Source of the DNA: an uncultured bacterium
Lineage (GTDB): Bacteria; Planctomycetota; UBA8742; UBA2392
Length of the DNA stretch: 64,000 bases
Direction: 5' to 3'
Assembly (NCBI GenBank): GCA_938014885.1
Contig: CALLQI010000023.1
Coordinates: forward strand, 1-64,000
Position 1 is the stretch's first letter. Each line of letters starts with the position of its first letter. The position numbers and the translations under genes were made by a program. Below the pieces are notes generated by a model, which did no database searches, was not told the DNA's origin, and was given only the letters and a program-made list of their open reading frames with translations. Positions 16,372-24,407 of this stretch are shown here, piece by piece.

Positions 16372-17631
16372 TTAGCGCCAGCCGTAGCTCCAGAATTCGG
16401 CCGGCGCAATCTTTTCGGTCGGGTGGTCCGGCGCGATGTGCAGCACGTACGCTATCGGTGCTGTCGCGGTGTCATCTTCGCGAGCGTTGTATTGCGTGCG
16501 GCCGGTACGTTCGCCCGCCAGCACAAGCTCAAACTTCTCAAGCTTCTGTTTGCGCGTGTTGTACTCGCCCTTGCCCACGAGCGTCAGTTCGATCTTGCGG
16601 CCTTCGGCCTCCATCAGGAACTTGCCGGTCATGTCGAAGTAAACCGTGCCGCGCTTGATGTTGCTGACACTGCACTCGATTTCGTCTTCCTTCACCTGCT
16701 CGTTGGACCAGGACGGAGTCTGGCCGCGCACGTTGTCGATCAGCGCGTAGCGGGCAATGCGACGCACCACCGTGTCGGGAATGTCCCACTTGGTGTTCTT
16801 GTCGAAGCTGTTGGGGACCAGACCCTCCAGCTCAGGCTTGCGGAACCAGACGTACTCGAAGTTCCAGGCGTGGGTGCGCCAGTCGTCCTGACGCAGTCCT
16901 TCGCGAGGCATGTCGCGGCTGTTTACGCGCAGCACCAGGCCGTCGGTCGGGTACTGCTTTTCAGCGCGGTTGATGGTTTCCCAGGTTTTGGCCGGGTCTT
17001 CCTTCAGCAGGCGGTCTTCCTTCTTGATCTCGTTGTACTTCTTCAGCGCATCGCGCAGCATCTGCGCCACGCGGGCCGGCTGGCGGTGATTCAAGCTGCC
17101 CAGGAAAATGCCGCTGGGCGTGCAGCAGAAGGTGCCCTGGCGCGTGGTTTGCGGGCCGTCGCCATTGAGCGTGCCGCCTTCATCGCACCATTTGCGGAAG
17201 TGCACGCAGTCGGCGTCGTCTGAATTCTGCAAGCGCCACACTTCATCGGCGCAGGGGATGAACTCTTTGGCCAGCTTTGCGACATCATCGTTGGACCAGA
17301 CAGACTGTCTGGCAATCACGCCGTTGTTTCACGTACATCCAAACGGGTGGCCGTTCATGGCAAACAGAAGCACAGGCTTGTCGGCCTTCTGCGCGTCCAT
17401 GACGCCCTGCCAGAAGGTCGTGCGCCACTCCATCTTGCGCCACTTCTCTTCTTCGTCGCTGGGCAGCACGTGTTCACGCACCGTGTCGTAATTCTTGGCG
17501 GTGACCAGCGGTTCTTTCTCGGCTTCTTTTTCCGCGTTCTTGTCGGCGCTTTTGCGGCTGCGTGACTGCGCGTCAAAGCTGACGCTCAGAGGCAGCAGCA
17601 GAAGCAGGGCGATCATCAGTCTTGTGGTCAT
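16372..17631 (-). CDS. Thioredoxin-like selenoprotein (in-frame UGA as Sec101)
   Basis: Read from the ATG at 17631 (MTTRLMIALLLLLPL, a signal peptide, preceded by GGAAG). The frame reaches TGA at 17331-17329 after KPVLLFAMNGHPFGCT and continues without shift as NNGVIARQSVWSNDDVAKLA for 318 more residues. The total is 419 residues with selenocysteine. Upstream is the first beta strand of a thioredoxin fold and downstream the following helix, so the UGA falls exactly in the redox loop (Cys99-Thr100-Sec101). A perfect 7-bp hairpin with GUC loop starts 16 nt after the UGA, as expected for a bacterial SECIS. The C-terminal 200 residues are of unknown family. The alternative is two separate pieces or a nonsense mutation; I judge that less likely because a second gene in the window shows the same arrangement. 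Confidence 0.75.
17296..17312 (-). promoter_or_regulatory. SECIS-like hairpin downstream of UGA
   Basis: In the mRNA, CCAGACA and UGUCUGG pair perfectly around loop GUC. The loop G is about 24 nt after the UGA, inside the 16-37 nt range described for bacterial SECIS elements, and lies inside coding sequence as in fdhF. Confidence 0.6.
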
Positions 17632-17664
17632 GGGTCTTCCCGTGTTCCGAGTTTGGCTGGCGTT

Positions 17665-17712
17665 TCGGGCCTTCACTTGCGAGCCCATTCGGGCCTTCAC
17701 TTGCGAGCCCAT
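17665..17712. repeat. 24-bp tandem repeat at the end of the anti-sigma gene
   Basis: TCGGGCCTTCACTTGCGAGC plus CCAT occurs at 17665-17688 and 17689-17712, with a partial third start. The repeat spans the last codons and stop of the FecR-type gene, so its terminal WARK-stop segment is duplicated just downstream. Confidence 0.85.
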
Positions 17713-19550
17713 TCGGGCTCGATACCCCACTCCATCCAATCCACTTCAAGCTGGGCGTCTTCGCTCCAGGTTACGATCTTCATGAACATGACCTTGGCGC
17801 CCGGCCACAGGTGCTTGCCCTTGGCCAGCTTGCGCGGGTCCTTGCCTTCGGGCTTGTTCTCAGGCTTGCCGTCATTGCGCGGATCGCGCTGACCCTGCTT
17901 CTGGCCTTCCTTGGGTGCAGCCGGCTTGTCTTTCGGCGGCTCGGGCTGGTCCTTGGCCTCGTCCATCAGCTCCGACAGCGGGACTTTCACGATGATCCAC
18001 TTCCCGTTCGGGATGAAGTTCATGTGGTGCTGGAAGTAGCGGTTACCGGCCTCTTCGCCCGTGCCGGCCCCGATGCTGAAACCCTGCGAATTCTGCAGCC
18101 GGATGCGCATCCGCACGTACGCACCTTCCGCGAATTGCAGCTCACGCGGCGGCACGATGCAGAAGGCCTCTTTGCCTTTGCCTACCGCGACGCCGTTCTC
18201 AAGCTGCGCGCGCTCGAACCTTGAGGCCGAGTCACCATCCATCTCTTCGCGGGTCAGACTGAATTGGGTGTCCACACTCGACACCAGGTTGTGCGAGCGC
18301 AGCTTGCTGCCGACGCGCTTCTCGCGGCTGAAACCCTTGCCCGTCAGCGAAGCCTGATAGCCGCCCTGCAGCGTGGCCTCGCCACTGGCAATTTCGCCGC
18401 CCAGGCAGGTGACAACCAGTCGCGCACCGGATCGCTCAGCCAGGACTTCGGCGTCACGGAAGGTCACGGCCGCATCGTTGCGGCGCAGGGTGATCTCGGA
18501 CTTGCTGCCGTAGCCTTCGAAGTACACGGATTCAGTCTCGATCGTGATCTCGAGCGTGTCGCCGGTGCCGGCCAGCGCGATCTCGCCGTCAAAGTGCATG
18601 CGCGAGCCGTCGGCAAGCTGGATCGTTACGGGCTTGCGGGCCTTCAGCATCATGCCGGTATCGACCGACGTCTCGGCCGCAAAGTCCTGCCACCTGTCAG
18701 CGGCCGCGCGGCGGAAGGTCAACTGCGCGCGGTCAGACATGTGCACGACCTTGCCGACACTGACCACGGCCGCCTTGGGAACTTCTGTGGGTGCGTGATC
18801 CGGCTTGGTCGGGTTTTCGCCCGGTGTCTCGCTGGGCGGCACTTCTACCGTGGGACCATTCGCGGGGCCGCTGCCCGGATTCTCGGGCTCAGGCGGCATC
18901 GGTGCCGGGGCCTCAGGTTCCGGTGCAGGCTTGTCAACGGTCGGGCCCGGCGTGGGCTGCGGATTTTCGTTCGGGGCCGGAGGCAGCGGCGGCAATTCAG
19001 GCTCGGGGCCTGGACGGTCCACATGATCCGGCAGCTTCTCGGGTGTTATCTCGGGGGCTACGTCAGGCGTTACGTCCGGGGCCGGTGTCGGCTTGGGTGT
19101 TGGTGCGGGTGCGGGCTGCGGGGCGATCGGGCCCGGCGTCTGCGGCTGCAACTTCGGTGCCGGCTGCGGCGACTGGCGCTGGTTGCCCTCGGCAATGCCG
19201 GTGCTGCCGCGGTTGGCGAGGTCGCTGCCCAGGTAAATCGTGGCGACCGCGAACCCAACCAGCGACAGCACGGCAATAGCCGCAGCGGCTGCCCAGTAAA
19301 GCCGCTGCGCAGGATGTGCCTTTGGCAAAACATGCACCGCGCCCTGTGCCTGCGCCTGAGAAACTGGGCGACCCAGATTGGCCAGGATGCGACGCGAAAG
19401 GTCAGGCGGGGTGTCGCCGCCCAAACGCTCATGCAACATGCGTTCCACGACGCGCTCACGCCTGCCGGCTGAATCCATGCCGTTCAGGCCTTCGGGGCCG
19501 CTGTCGTGGTTTCGGGGGTGCTGATTCACGGGTTTGTCCTGTTCTTGCAT
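17697..19550 (-). CDS. FecR-type anti-sigma/membrane protein
   Basis: The 617-residue product has a short cytoplasmic N-terminal helical region (RRERVVERMLHERLGGDTPP), a membrane helix at about 84-107, and a Pro-rich periplasmic stalk of about 150 residues. A FecR-like domain follows (LTFRRAAADRWQDFAAETSV, then KPVTIQLADGSRMHFDGEIA), and the C-terminal domain is of unknown type. Cytoplasmic helix, membrane pass and FecR fold make an anti-sigma transducer likely. The ECF sigma gene lies immediately upstream (88 bp), so both probably form a signalling pair. The C-terminal domain carries a Lys/Pro/Asp-rich insert. No zinc-binding HxxxCxxC anti-sigma motif is visible. Confidence 0.75.
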   Translation of the reverse strand: MQEQDKPVNQHPRNHDSGPEGLNGMDSAGRRERVVERMLHERLGGDTPPDLSRRILANLGRPVSQAQAQGAVHVLPKAHPAQRLYWAAAAAIAVLSLVGFAVATIYLGSDLANRGSTGIAEGNQRQSPQPAPKLQPQTPGPIAPQPAPAPTPKPTPAPDVTPDVAPEITPEKLPDHVDRPGPEPELPPLPPAPNENPQPTPGPTVDKPAPEPEAPAPMPPEPENPGSGPANGPTVEVPPSETPGENPTKPDHAPTEVPKAAVVSVGKVVHMSDRAQLTFRRAAADRWQDFAAETSVDTGMMLKARKPVTIQLADGSRMHFDGEIALAGTGDTLEITIETESVYFEGYGSKSEITLRRNDAAVTFRDAEVLAERSGARLVVTCLGGEIASGEATLQGGYQASLTGKGFSREKRVGSKLRSHNLVSSVDTQFSLTREEMDGDSASRFERAQLENGVAVGKGKEAFCIVPPRELQFAEGAYVRMRIRLQNSQGFSIGAGTGEEAGNRYFQHHMNFIPNGKWIIVKVPLSELMDEAKDQPEPPKDKPAAPKEGQKQGQRDPRNDGKPENKPEGKDPRKLAKGKHLWPGAKVMFMKIVTWSEDAQLEVDWMEWGIEPEWARK

Positions 19551-19638
19551 GGCCTGTCGGTTTGCCTGCAGGCCGGGGCAAACACTTGCCCGCTGACCCA
19601 GAAATGCCTGTTCCCAACCGCCCGGTTCAAAATCTTGG

Positions 19639-20172
19639 TTACTCCTGCCGTTCCAGCTTCGACTCCATGCACTCGCGCAGCTTGGCCAGGGCCCGTTTCA
19701 GCATTGTGCGTACGCCTTCGGGCTTCATGCCCAGCCGATCCGCCACTTCCGCGTAACTCAGACCGGTCTTGTATGTCAGGTCAATGGCCTCTCTGGCCTT
19801 GCCCTGCAGTGGCTGCAGGCAACGCTCAAGAACTTCGACGCGGCTGTCGTAGACCTCTTCGTCGGGCCCCGCGAGCTGCACCCAGTCGGCATCGACCTCA
19901 ACCAGATCGGTTTCGCTGATGCGACGACCCTTGGTGCGCAACATCATAAGGAAGCGAGAACGCGCCACAGTTCGCAGGTAGCCCGCCGTGGCCGCGTCGT
20001 TGATTTCTTCAAAGTCACTTTTCCAGGCAGCCAGGAAGGCCTCCTGGGTCAGGTCGTCGGCCTCAGCGCGGCTGGCCCCGATGTAGCGCAGATAACGCCA
20101 AACACCACGCTGGTGGGCGTGGATAATGCGTTCAAAGGTCTGCCTGCGGTCCTCAGTAGCCACGAGCATCAA
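19639..20172 (-). CDS. ECF-family RNA polymerase sigma factor
   Basis: The 177-residue product has sigma region 2 (VWRYLRYIGASRAEADDLTQ, then EAFLAAW) and sigma region 4 (LQPLQGKAREAIDLTYKTGL, YAEVADRLGMKPEGVRTMLK). Length and layout are typical of ECF sigma-70 factors. The start at 20172 gives a slightly long N-terminus (MMLVATEDRRQTFERII), and the second Met is equally possible. It recruits RNA polymerase to its own regulon and is presumably held by the FecR-type protein encoded next. Confidence 0.9.
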   Translation of the reverse strand: MMLVATEDRRQTFERIIHAHQRGVWRYLRYIGASRAEADDLTQEAFLAAWKSDFEEINDAATAGYLRTVARSRFLMMLRTKGRRISETDLVEVDADWVQLAGPDEEVYDSRVEVLERCLQPLQGKAREAIDLTYKTGLSYAEVADRLGMKPEGVRTMLKRALAKLRECMESKLERQE

Positions 20173-20217
20173 GCATAGGAATGCCGCGAGCCCTGTAACC
20201 GGTTCAGGGATACCGGG

Positions 20218-20574
20218 TTAGCGATTGGGCAGCACAACCAGGCGCACGAGTCCTAACGTCACGGTCACGGTTGCCACTATCACCAGCAACAGTCGCCTGC
20301 CTGGTGGGAATTTGACCACCTGACCCTGCACGTTGGCATACACGTCGCCGGAGAACCCAATGATGATGAGTGCGGGTAGGAAGAACAGCCAGAACAGCAT
20401 GAAGTAGAGGCGCCTCCGGTACCACGGTACTTCGTCATAACTGCGGTACTCCGGTGCGGGGTCCCAGCCTTTGGGTACGTCGGCAGCGCGGGACTGACCC
20501 GCATGCGCAGCCTTTGCCGGCTTTCGGGCGGACGCATTGCGACCAGACCCCGATGAGCGGTACGGATCATCCAT
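20218..20574 (-). CDS. Small membrane protein, two predicted helices
   Basis: The 118-residue product has a basic, Ser/Ala-rich N-terminus of about 45 residues, then YRRRLYFMLFWLFFLPALII as a first membrane helix and LLLVIVATVTVTLGLVRLVV as a second. Between them is a short loop around GDVYANVQGQVVKFPPGRR. No known motif. It sits just upstream of the sigma gene on the same strand, but a 45-bp gap and weak signals leave co-transcription open. Confidence 0.6.
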   Translation of the reverse strand: MDDPYRSSGSGRNASARKPAKAAHAGQSRAADVPKGWDPAPEYRSYDEVPWYRRRLYFMLFWLFFLPALIIIGFSGDVYANVQGQVVKFPPGRRLLLVIVATVTVTLGLVRLVVLPNR

Positions 20575-20728
20575 GTGAATCCCCTGAAGTGTGATTCCAG
20601 TCTAGGATCGCCTGAAAGCGCCGACCACAGCCTACTTGCACGCCTGTACAACCCGGGAAATCGCCGCCAAACATTGCCCTTACCCCGGCCCCCGGCTAAA
20701 CCCTAACCACCCCCAACCGGAGATCTCC

Positions 20729-22381
20729 ATGCTTCGCGGCCTGATCCTGCTGCTGGCGGCATTGCCCCTTTCACTTGCCGCGCAATCCAACGCCGACATT
20801 CGGCGCGGGTTTGATTTGCTGGCGCGCGACAACCCGAAGCTCGTGACCGTATCCAACTTGCCGGTCGAAGGCATGTTCCAGGTTCGCATCGGCCCCGCTG
20901 ACAAGCGTGTTCCGGCCGTGCTGGTCATCGGCAGCCCCTTTGGCGACGAGCAAGCGCCCGCCCTTGCTTGCCTGGAGTTGGCCCGGTCACTGCTGGCCGA
21001 TGCCGCAACCCGGCCCATGTTCGACAGTGCTGAGCTACTGCTGATACCGATCCCGAACCCGCAGGGACGCGCGGCCGGGCTGCCAGGCACGCTTGCCTCT
21101 CTGGATGACGACCGCGATGGCAGTGTGGACGAAGACGGACCCACTGACCTCAACGGCGATGGCAAGATCACCCAGATGCGCGTGCGCCGCGCGGGCGGTC
21201 GCTACATCGTCCACCCGGACAATCCCAAACTCATGATCGAGGCACCCGCCGGCAAGCCCGGCGAATTTGACCTGCACTGGGAAGGCAAAGACGACGACGG
21301 CGACGGCCGCATCAATGAAGACGCCCGCGGAACAGTACTGCTGGGCAACGACTGGTCGATCCGCTGGGACGGCGACAACCCCGGTGCCAACCGTTTCATG
21401 ATGCAGCTTGCGGAGACCCGCGCATTGGCCGAGTACGTTTTGGCGCGGCCGCAGATCGTGTGCAGCATCATCGTGCGCAGCGTCGGGGGCGAAGTGCGCT
21501 TCGCGCGCGGTCCTGCGGCACGCGGCGAGAAAGACCCACTCGCGCGCGACAAGGAACTCGCGGCGCACCTGGCTGAATCGCTGGGCGAAGCCGAGTCGGC
21601 GGTGCCGCTGCCACCAAGCGGGCCGGGCGCGCTGCTGGACTGGCTGTACGAATGCGCCGGCAGCAGAGCATTCGAATTGGGCCTGGCCGCGATCCCAAAG
21701 CCGCCCAAAGCACCCGACGCCGACGACAAGGACGAAGACGGTGAGGACGACGCCGGCGAAGGCGCGCCGGACAAGCCGGACGCGCCCCGTGGTGCCAAGT
21801 CTGCAGGCAGCGGGCGCAGCAAGCCTGCCGACACCGACGCAGCCTGGGCTGCGCACACGCCCGATCGGCTGCACGAGTGGAAGAAGTTCAATCACCCACA
21901 GCTTGGCGAAGTCGAAATCGGCGGCTGGGAAATCACCGCACGCCGCGATGCGCAGGCCGACGCAACGGCAGCGGGCACCACGCGACTGGTAAAACTTGCC
22001 GGTGAGGTCCTGCGCGCGTTGCCGCATCCGAAGATCGACAAGGTCGAAGTCGAGAACAAGGGCGACGGGCTCTACCGCGTGCGGCTGACGCTGAACAACG
22101 CCGGCCTGTTTGATTACCGCAGCACGTTCGCCGAGGCCAACACCATCGGATTGCCCATGTTCGTGCAACTCGAAGACACCAAGGGCGTCACGCTGCTCAG
22201 CGGCACGCGCCGACAGCGCCACGAAAACATCGCGGGCCACGGAACGGCCACCTTCGAATGGTTCGTGAAGGTAACGGACACCAACACCGAACTGTCATTC
22301 AAGCTTGAGGCCGAGCGCACGGGCGGTCTCGGACACAAGGTTGCCGTGAAGGATTGCCCCGCACTCAAGAGCGCCGAGTAA
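20729..22381 (+). CDS. M14-carboxypeptidase-like pseudoenzyme (zinc ligands lost)
   Basis: The 550-residue product starts at MLRGLILLLAALPLSLAAQ (signal peptide; GGAG upstream). Its order of segments parallels the next gene, including DDDRDGSVDEDGPTDLNGDG, an EF-hand-like acidic insert, and the C-terminal HPQLGEVEIGGWEI. The M14 zinc site is broken: the HGNE of the neighbour reads FGDE here, the DLNRNFP substrate loop is replaced by LLGNDWSIRW, and the third ligand region lacks His. It is therefore probably non-catalytic, perhaps a binding partner of the active paralogue 9 bp downstream. A linker rich in Asp/Glu/Pro sits at about 330-370. Confidence 0.75.
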   Translation: MLRGLILLLAALPLSLAAQSNADIRRGFDLLARDNPKLVTVSNLPVEGMFQVRIGPADKRVPAVLVIGSPFGDEQAPALACLELARSLLADAATRPMFDSAELLLIPIPNPQGRAAGLPGTLASLDDDRDGSVDEDGPTDLNGDGKITQMRVRRAGGRYIVHPDNPKLMIEAPAGKPGEFDLHWEGKDDDGDGRINEDARGTVLLGNDWSIRWDGDNPGANRFMMQLAETRALAEYVLARPQIVCSIIVRSVGGEVRFARGPAARGEKDPLARDKELAAHLAESLGEAESAVPLPPSGPGALLDWLYECAGSRAFELGLAAIPKPPKAPDADDKDEDGEDDAGEGAPDKPDAPRGAKSAGSGRSKPADTDAAWAAHTPDRLHEWKKFNHPQLGEVEIGGWEITARRDAQADATAAGTTRLVKLAGEVLRALPHPKIDKVEVENKGDGLYRVRLTLNNAGLFDYRSTFAEANTIGLPMFVQLEDTKGVTLLSGTRRQRHENIAGHGTATFEWFVKVTDTNTELSFKLEAERTGGLGHKVAVKDCPALKSAE

Positions 22382-22390
22382 GGAACCACC

Positions 22391-24133
22391 ATGGCCCGCA
22401 CTGTACGAACTTTGTTGGCGCTGCTGCTGGTGGCCCTGGCGGCCGGCAGCGCGCGGCACACGCAAAACGCCCCCGAAAAGAAGACCGACCCGTTCCCGGG
22501 CTGGAACGCCCGTGTGGCCGAAACCAACCTTGACTTCCGCCATTACTATCCGCTGCAGGAAGTAATCGACACCTGCGAGTTGCTCGCCAAGCGCTTCCCC
22601 GAACTCGTGACCATGCGCGAGATCGGCCGCAGCCTGCAAGGCCGCCCGATTCACGCGGTTACAGTGTGCGCGCGCAAGACCGGGGCGCACGACACCAAGC
22701 CGGCGATGTACATCGACAGCAACATCCACGGCAACGAGATCCAGGGCACTGAGATCATCCTGGTCACGATCTGGTATCTGCTGCGCAACTACGGCCACGA
22801 GCCCTGGGTGACGAAACTGGTGGACGGCCGGACGTTCTACTTTGTGCCGGTGGTGAACCCGGATTCGCGCCACTGGTGGTTTGAGCGCGCGAACAACCCG
22901 CACAGCCTGCGCGGCAATCACCGGCCCTTCGACGATGACCGTGACGGCCGCTTCGACGAAGACCCACCCAATGACCTTGATGGCGACGGCCGTATTACCC
23001 AGATGCGCCAGCGCGATCCGGAGGGCGACTGGGTGCTCGATGCCGACAAGCGCATCCTGGTGCGGCGCAAACCGGGCCAGCCTGGCGAGTACCGGCTTTG
23101 GCGCACGGAAGGCATCGACGATGACGGCGACGGCGAGATCAACGAAGATGACCTCGGCGGCGTGGACCTGAACCGCAATTTCCCGTCGGCATGGAAGCCA
23201 CGCTATCAGCAATGGGGCGCCGGCGACTACCCGTGCAGCGAGCCTGAAGTGCGCTGCGTGGTCGATTTCATCCTGGCGCACCCCAACATCGCGGGCATGC
23301 AGTTTTACCACAACGCCGCGCGCATGATCCTGAGGCCGCCGGGCAGCAGCCCTGACGCAGGCGTGGTGCCCGCCGAAGACAAGCGCGTGTTTGACCGCAT
23401 CGGTCAGCGCGGCGAGCGCATCATCCCGGGCTATCGCTACCTGCAGACGCACGACGGCCTGTACGCGGCCTTCGGCACGCAGATTGACTTTGGCTACCTG
23501 GGGCTGGGCCGCTTCGTGTTCACGAACGAGTTGTGGGGTTCCACGGGGCATGAGGTGGACGGGCTGCCCGGCACCAGCGCGCTGGACACCCGCGACTGGC
23601 ACGACGAGTTCGGGCTGGGGCGCAGCTACATCGAATGGAAGCCGTTCACGCACCCAACACTGGGCGAGATCGAAATCGGCGGCTGGGACCAGTTCGCAAC
23701 CCGCATGCCGCCGGCAGAATTGTTCATCGAAGAAGGTTTCCGCAACGCGCTTTTCACGCTCAAGCACGCCGAGAGTTTCGCCGAACTCGAGTTCTTGGAC
23801 GTGAACATCACCGACTTGGGCCAGGGTCTCAAACGCGTTCGCATCACGCTCAAGAACCGGGGCGACTTCCCAACCGACAGCCTGAAAGCCGTTGAGCGGC
23901 GCGAAGACACGCCAGTGCAGGTAACTGTCACCGGCGGCACGATCGTAAGCGCGGGCATCAGCGACGAGAACTGGATCAACACCACACTGCAAACCGGCCG
24001 GGTGAGCACACTGCGCGTGCCGCGAATCCGCGAGCAGAGCCGGGTTTACGCAGAGCTGATCGTGAAGAGCACGGGGAAACTGAGCTTGCAGGCAACGCAC
24101 CCGCGCGCCCTGAAAGCAGAATGGAACAAATAG
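22391..24133 (+). CDS. Secreted M14-family zinc carboxypeptidase
   Basis: The 580-residue product begins with a signal peptide (LLALLLVALAAGSA). M14 landmarks are present: YIDSNIHGNEIQGTE (His113 and Glu116 zinc ligands), VDLNRNFPSAW (substrate-binding Asn/Arg), QFYHNAAR (His307, third ligand) and VFTNELWG (Glu380, catalytic). Two acidic Asp-rich calcium-like loops, DDDRDGRFDEDPPNDLDGDG and DDDGDGEINEDD, are inserted between the zinc and substrate segments; M14 enzymes of ordinary type lack them. It cleaves C-terminal residues from peptides outside the cytoplasm. It follows its dead paralogue by 9 bp, so both are probably made together. Confidence 0.88.
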   Translation: MARTVRTLLALLLVALAAGSARHTQNAPEKKTDPFPGWNARVAETNLDFRHYYPLQEVIDTCELLAKRFPELVTMREIGRSLQGRPIHAVTVCARKTGAHDTKPAMYIDSNIHGNEIQGTEIILVTIWYLLRNYGHEPWVTKLVDGRTFYFVPVVNPDSRHWWFERANNPHSLRGNHRPFDDDRDGRFDEDPPNDLDGDGRITQMRQRDPEGDWVLDADKRILVRRKPGQPGEYRLWRTEGIDDDGDGEINEDDLGGVDLNRNFPSAWKPRYQQWGAGDYPCSEPEVRCVVDFILAHPNIAGMQFYHNAARMILRPPGSSPDAGVVPAEDKRVFDRIGQRGERIIPGYRYLQTHDGLYAAFGTQIDFGYLGLGRFVFTNELWGSTGHEVDGLPGTSALDTRDWHDEFGLGRSYIEWKPFTHPTLGEIEIGGWDQFATRMPPAELFIEEGFRNALFTLKHAESFAELEFLDVNITDLGQGLKRVRITLKNRGDFPTDSLKAVERREDTPVQVTVTGGTIVSAGISDENWINTTLQTGRVSTLRVPRIREQSRVYAELIVKSTGKLSLQATHPRALKAEWNK

Positions 24134-24178
24134 CCGCCAAGTTGCACTGCACCCGGCGTCCGTTATCCTTACACCAGC

Positions 24179-24268
24179 GGAGGAGTGGCAGAGTGGTTGA
24201 TCGCGGCGGTTTTGAAAACCGCTTTAGCCGTAAGGCTAACGGGGGTTCGAATCCCTCCTCCTCCGCCA
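24179..24268 (+). tRNA. tRNA-Ser(UGA)
   Basis: The acceptor arms GGAGGAG and CTCCTCC pair fully, followed by discriminator G and an encoded CCA. The anticodon stem GCGGT/ACCGC carries loop TTTGAAA, anticodon TGA, reading UCA. A long variable arm (TTTAGCCGTAAGGCTAAC) marks a class II tRNA, and the T-loop is TTCGAAT. The anticodon UGA corresponds to codon UCA, so this is serine and not selenocysteine tRNA. Confidence 0.97.
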
Positions 24269-24407
24269 GCTTTTGTCTGCCTTTGCCGGCACGCCCCGCC
24301 GCAACTGCCTGTCCCACGTAACGCCACGCAAGAACTGGAGCTTTTGCCGTTCTTGCCTGCCCCGGGATTATGTATAGTGTTTGCTATCGTTATTGCCCCG
24401 GTGAGCT

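Noticed and set aside
17329..17331. Plain nonsense mutation splitting the thioredoxin-like gene
   Set aside because: The TGA is at the redox motif, the downstream frame is intact over 300 codons, a SECIS-like hairpin follows, and a second gene shows the same pattern. Not formally excluded.
18264..19472. 402-codon plus-strand frame opposite the FecR-type gene
   Set aside because: Arg/Gly-rich antisense translation with no start signal; the opposite frame shows membrane helix and FecR fold.
22295..24100. 601-codon minus-strand frame opposite the M14 gene
   Set aside because: Antisense shadow of a gene with all M14 catalytic motifs.
24179..24268. Selenocysteine tRNA (anticodon read as UGA)
   Set aside because: The anticodon sequence itself is UGA, which pairs with UCA (Ser). 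tRNA-Sec has anticodon UCA and a longer acceptor stem, and this one has a normal 7-bp acceptor.
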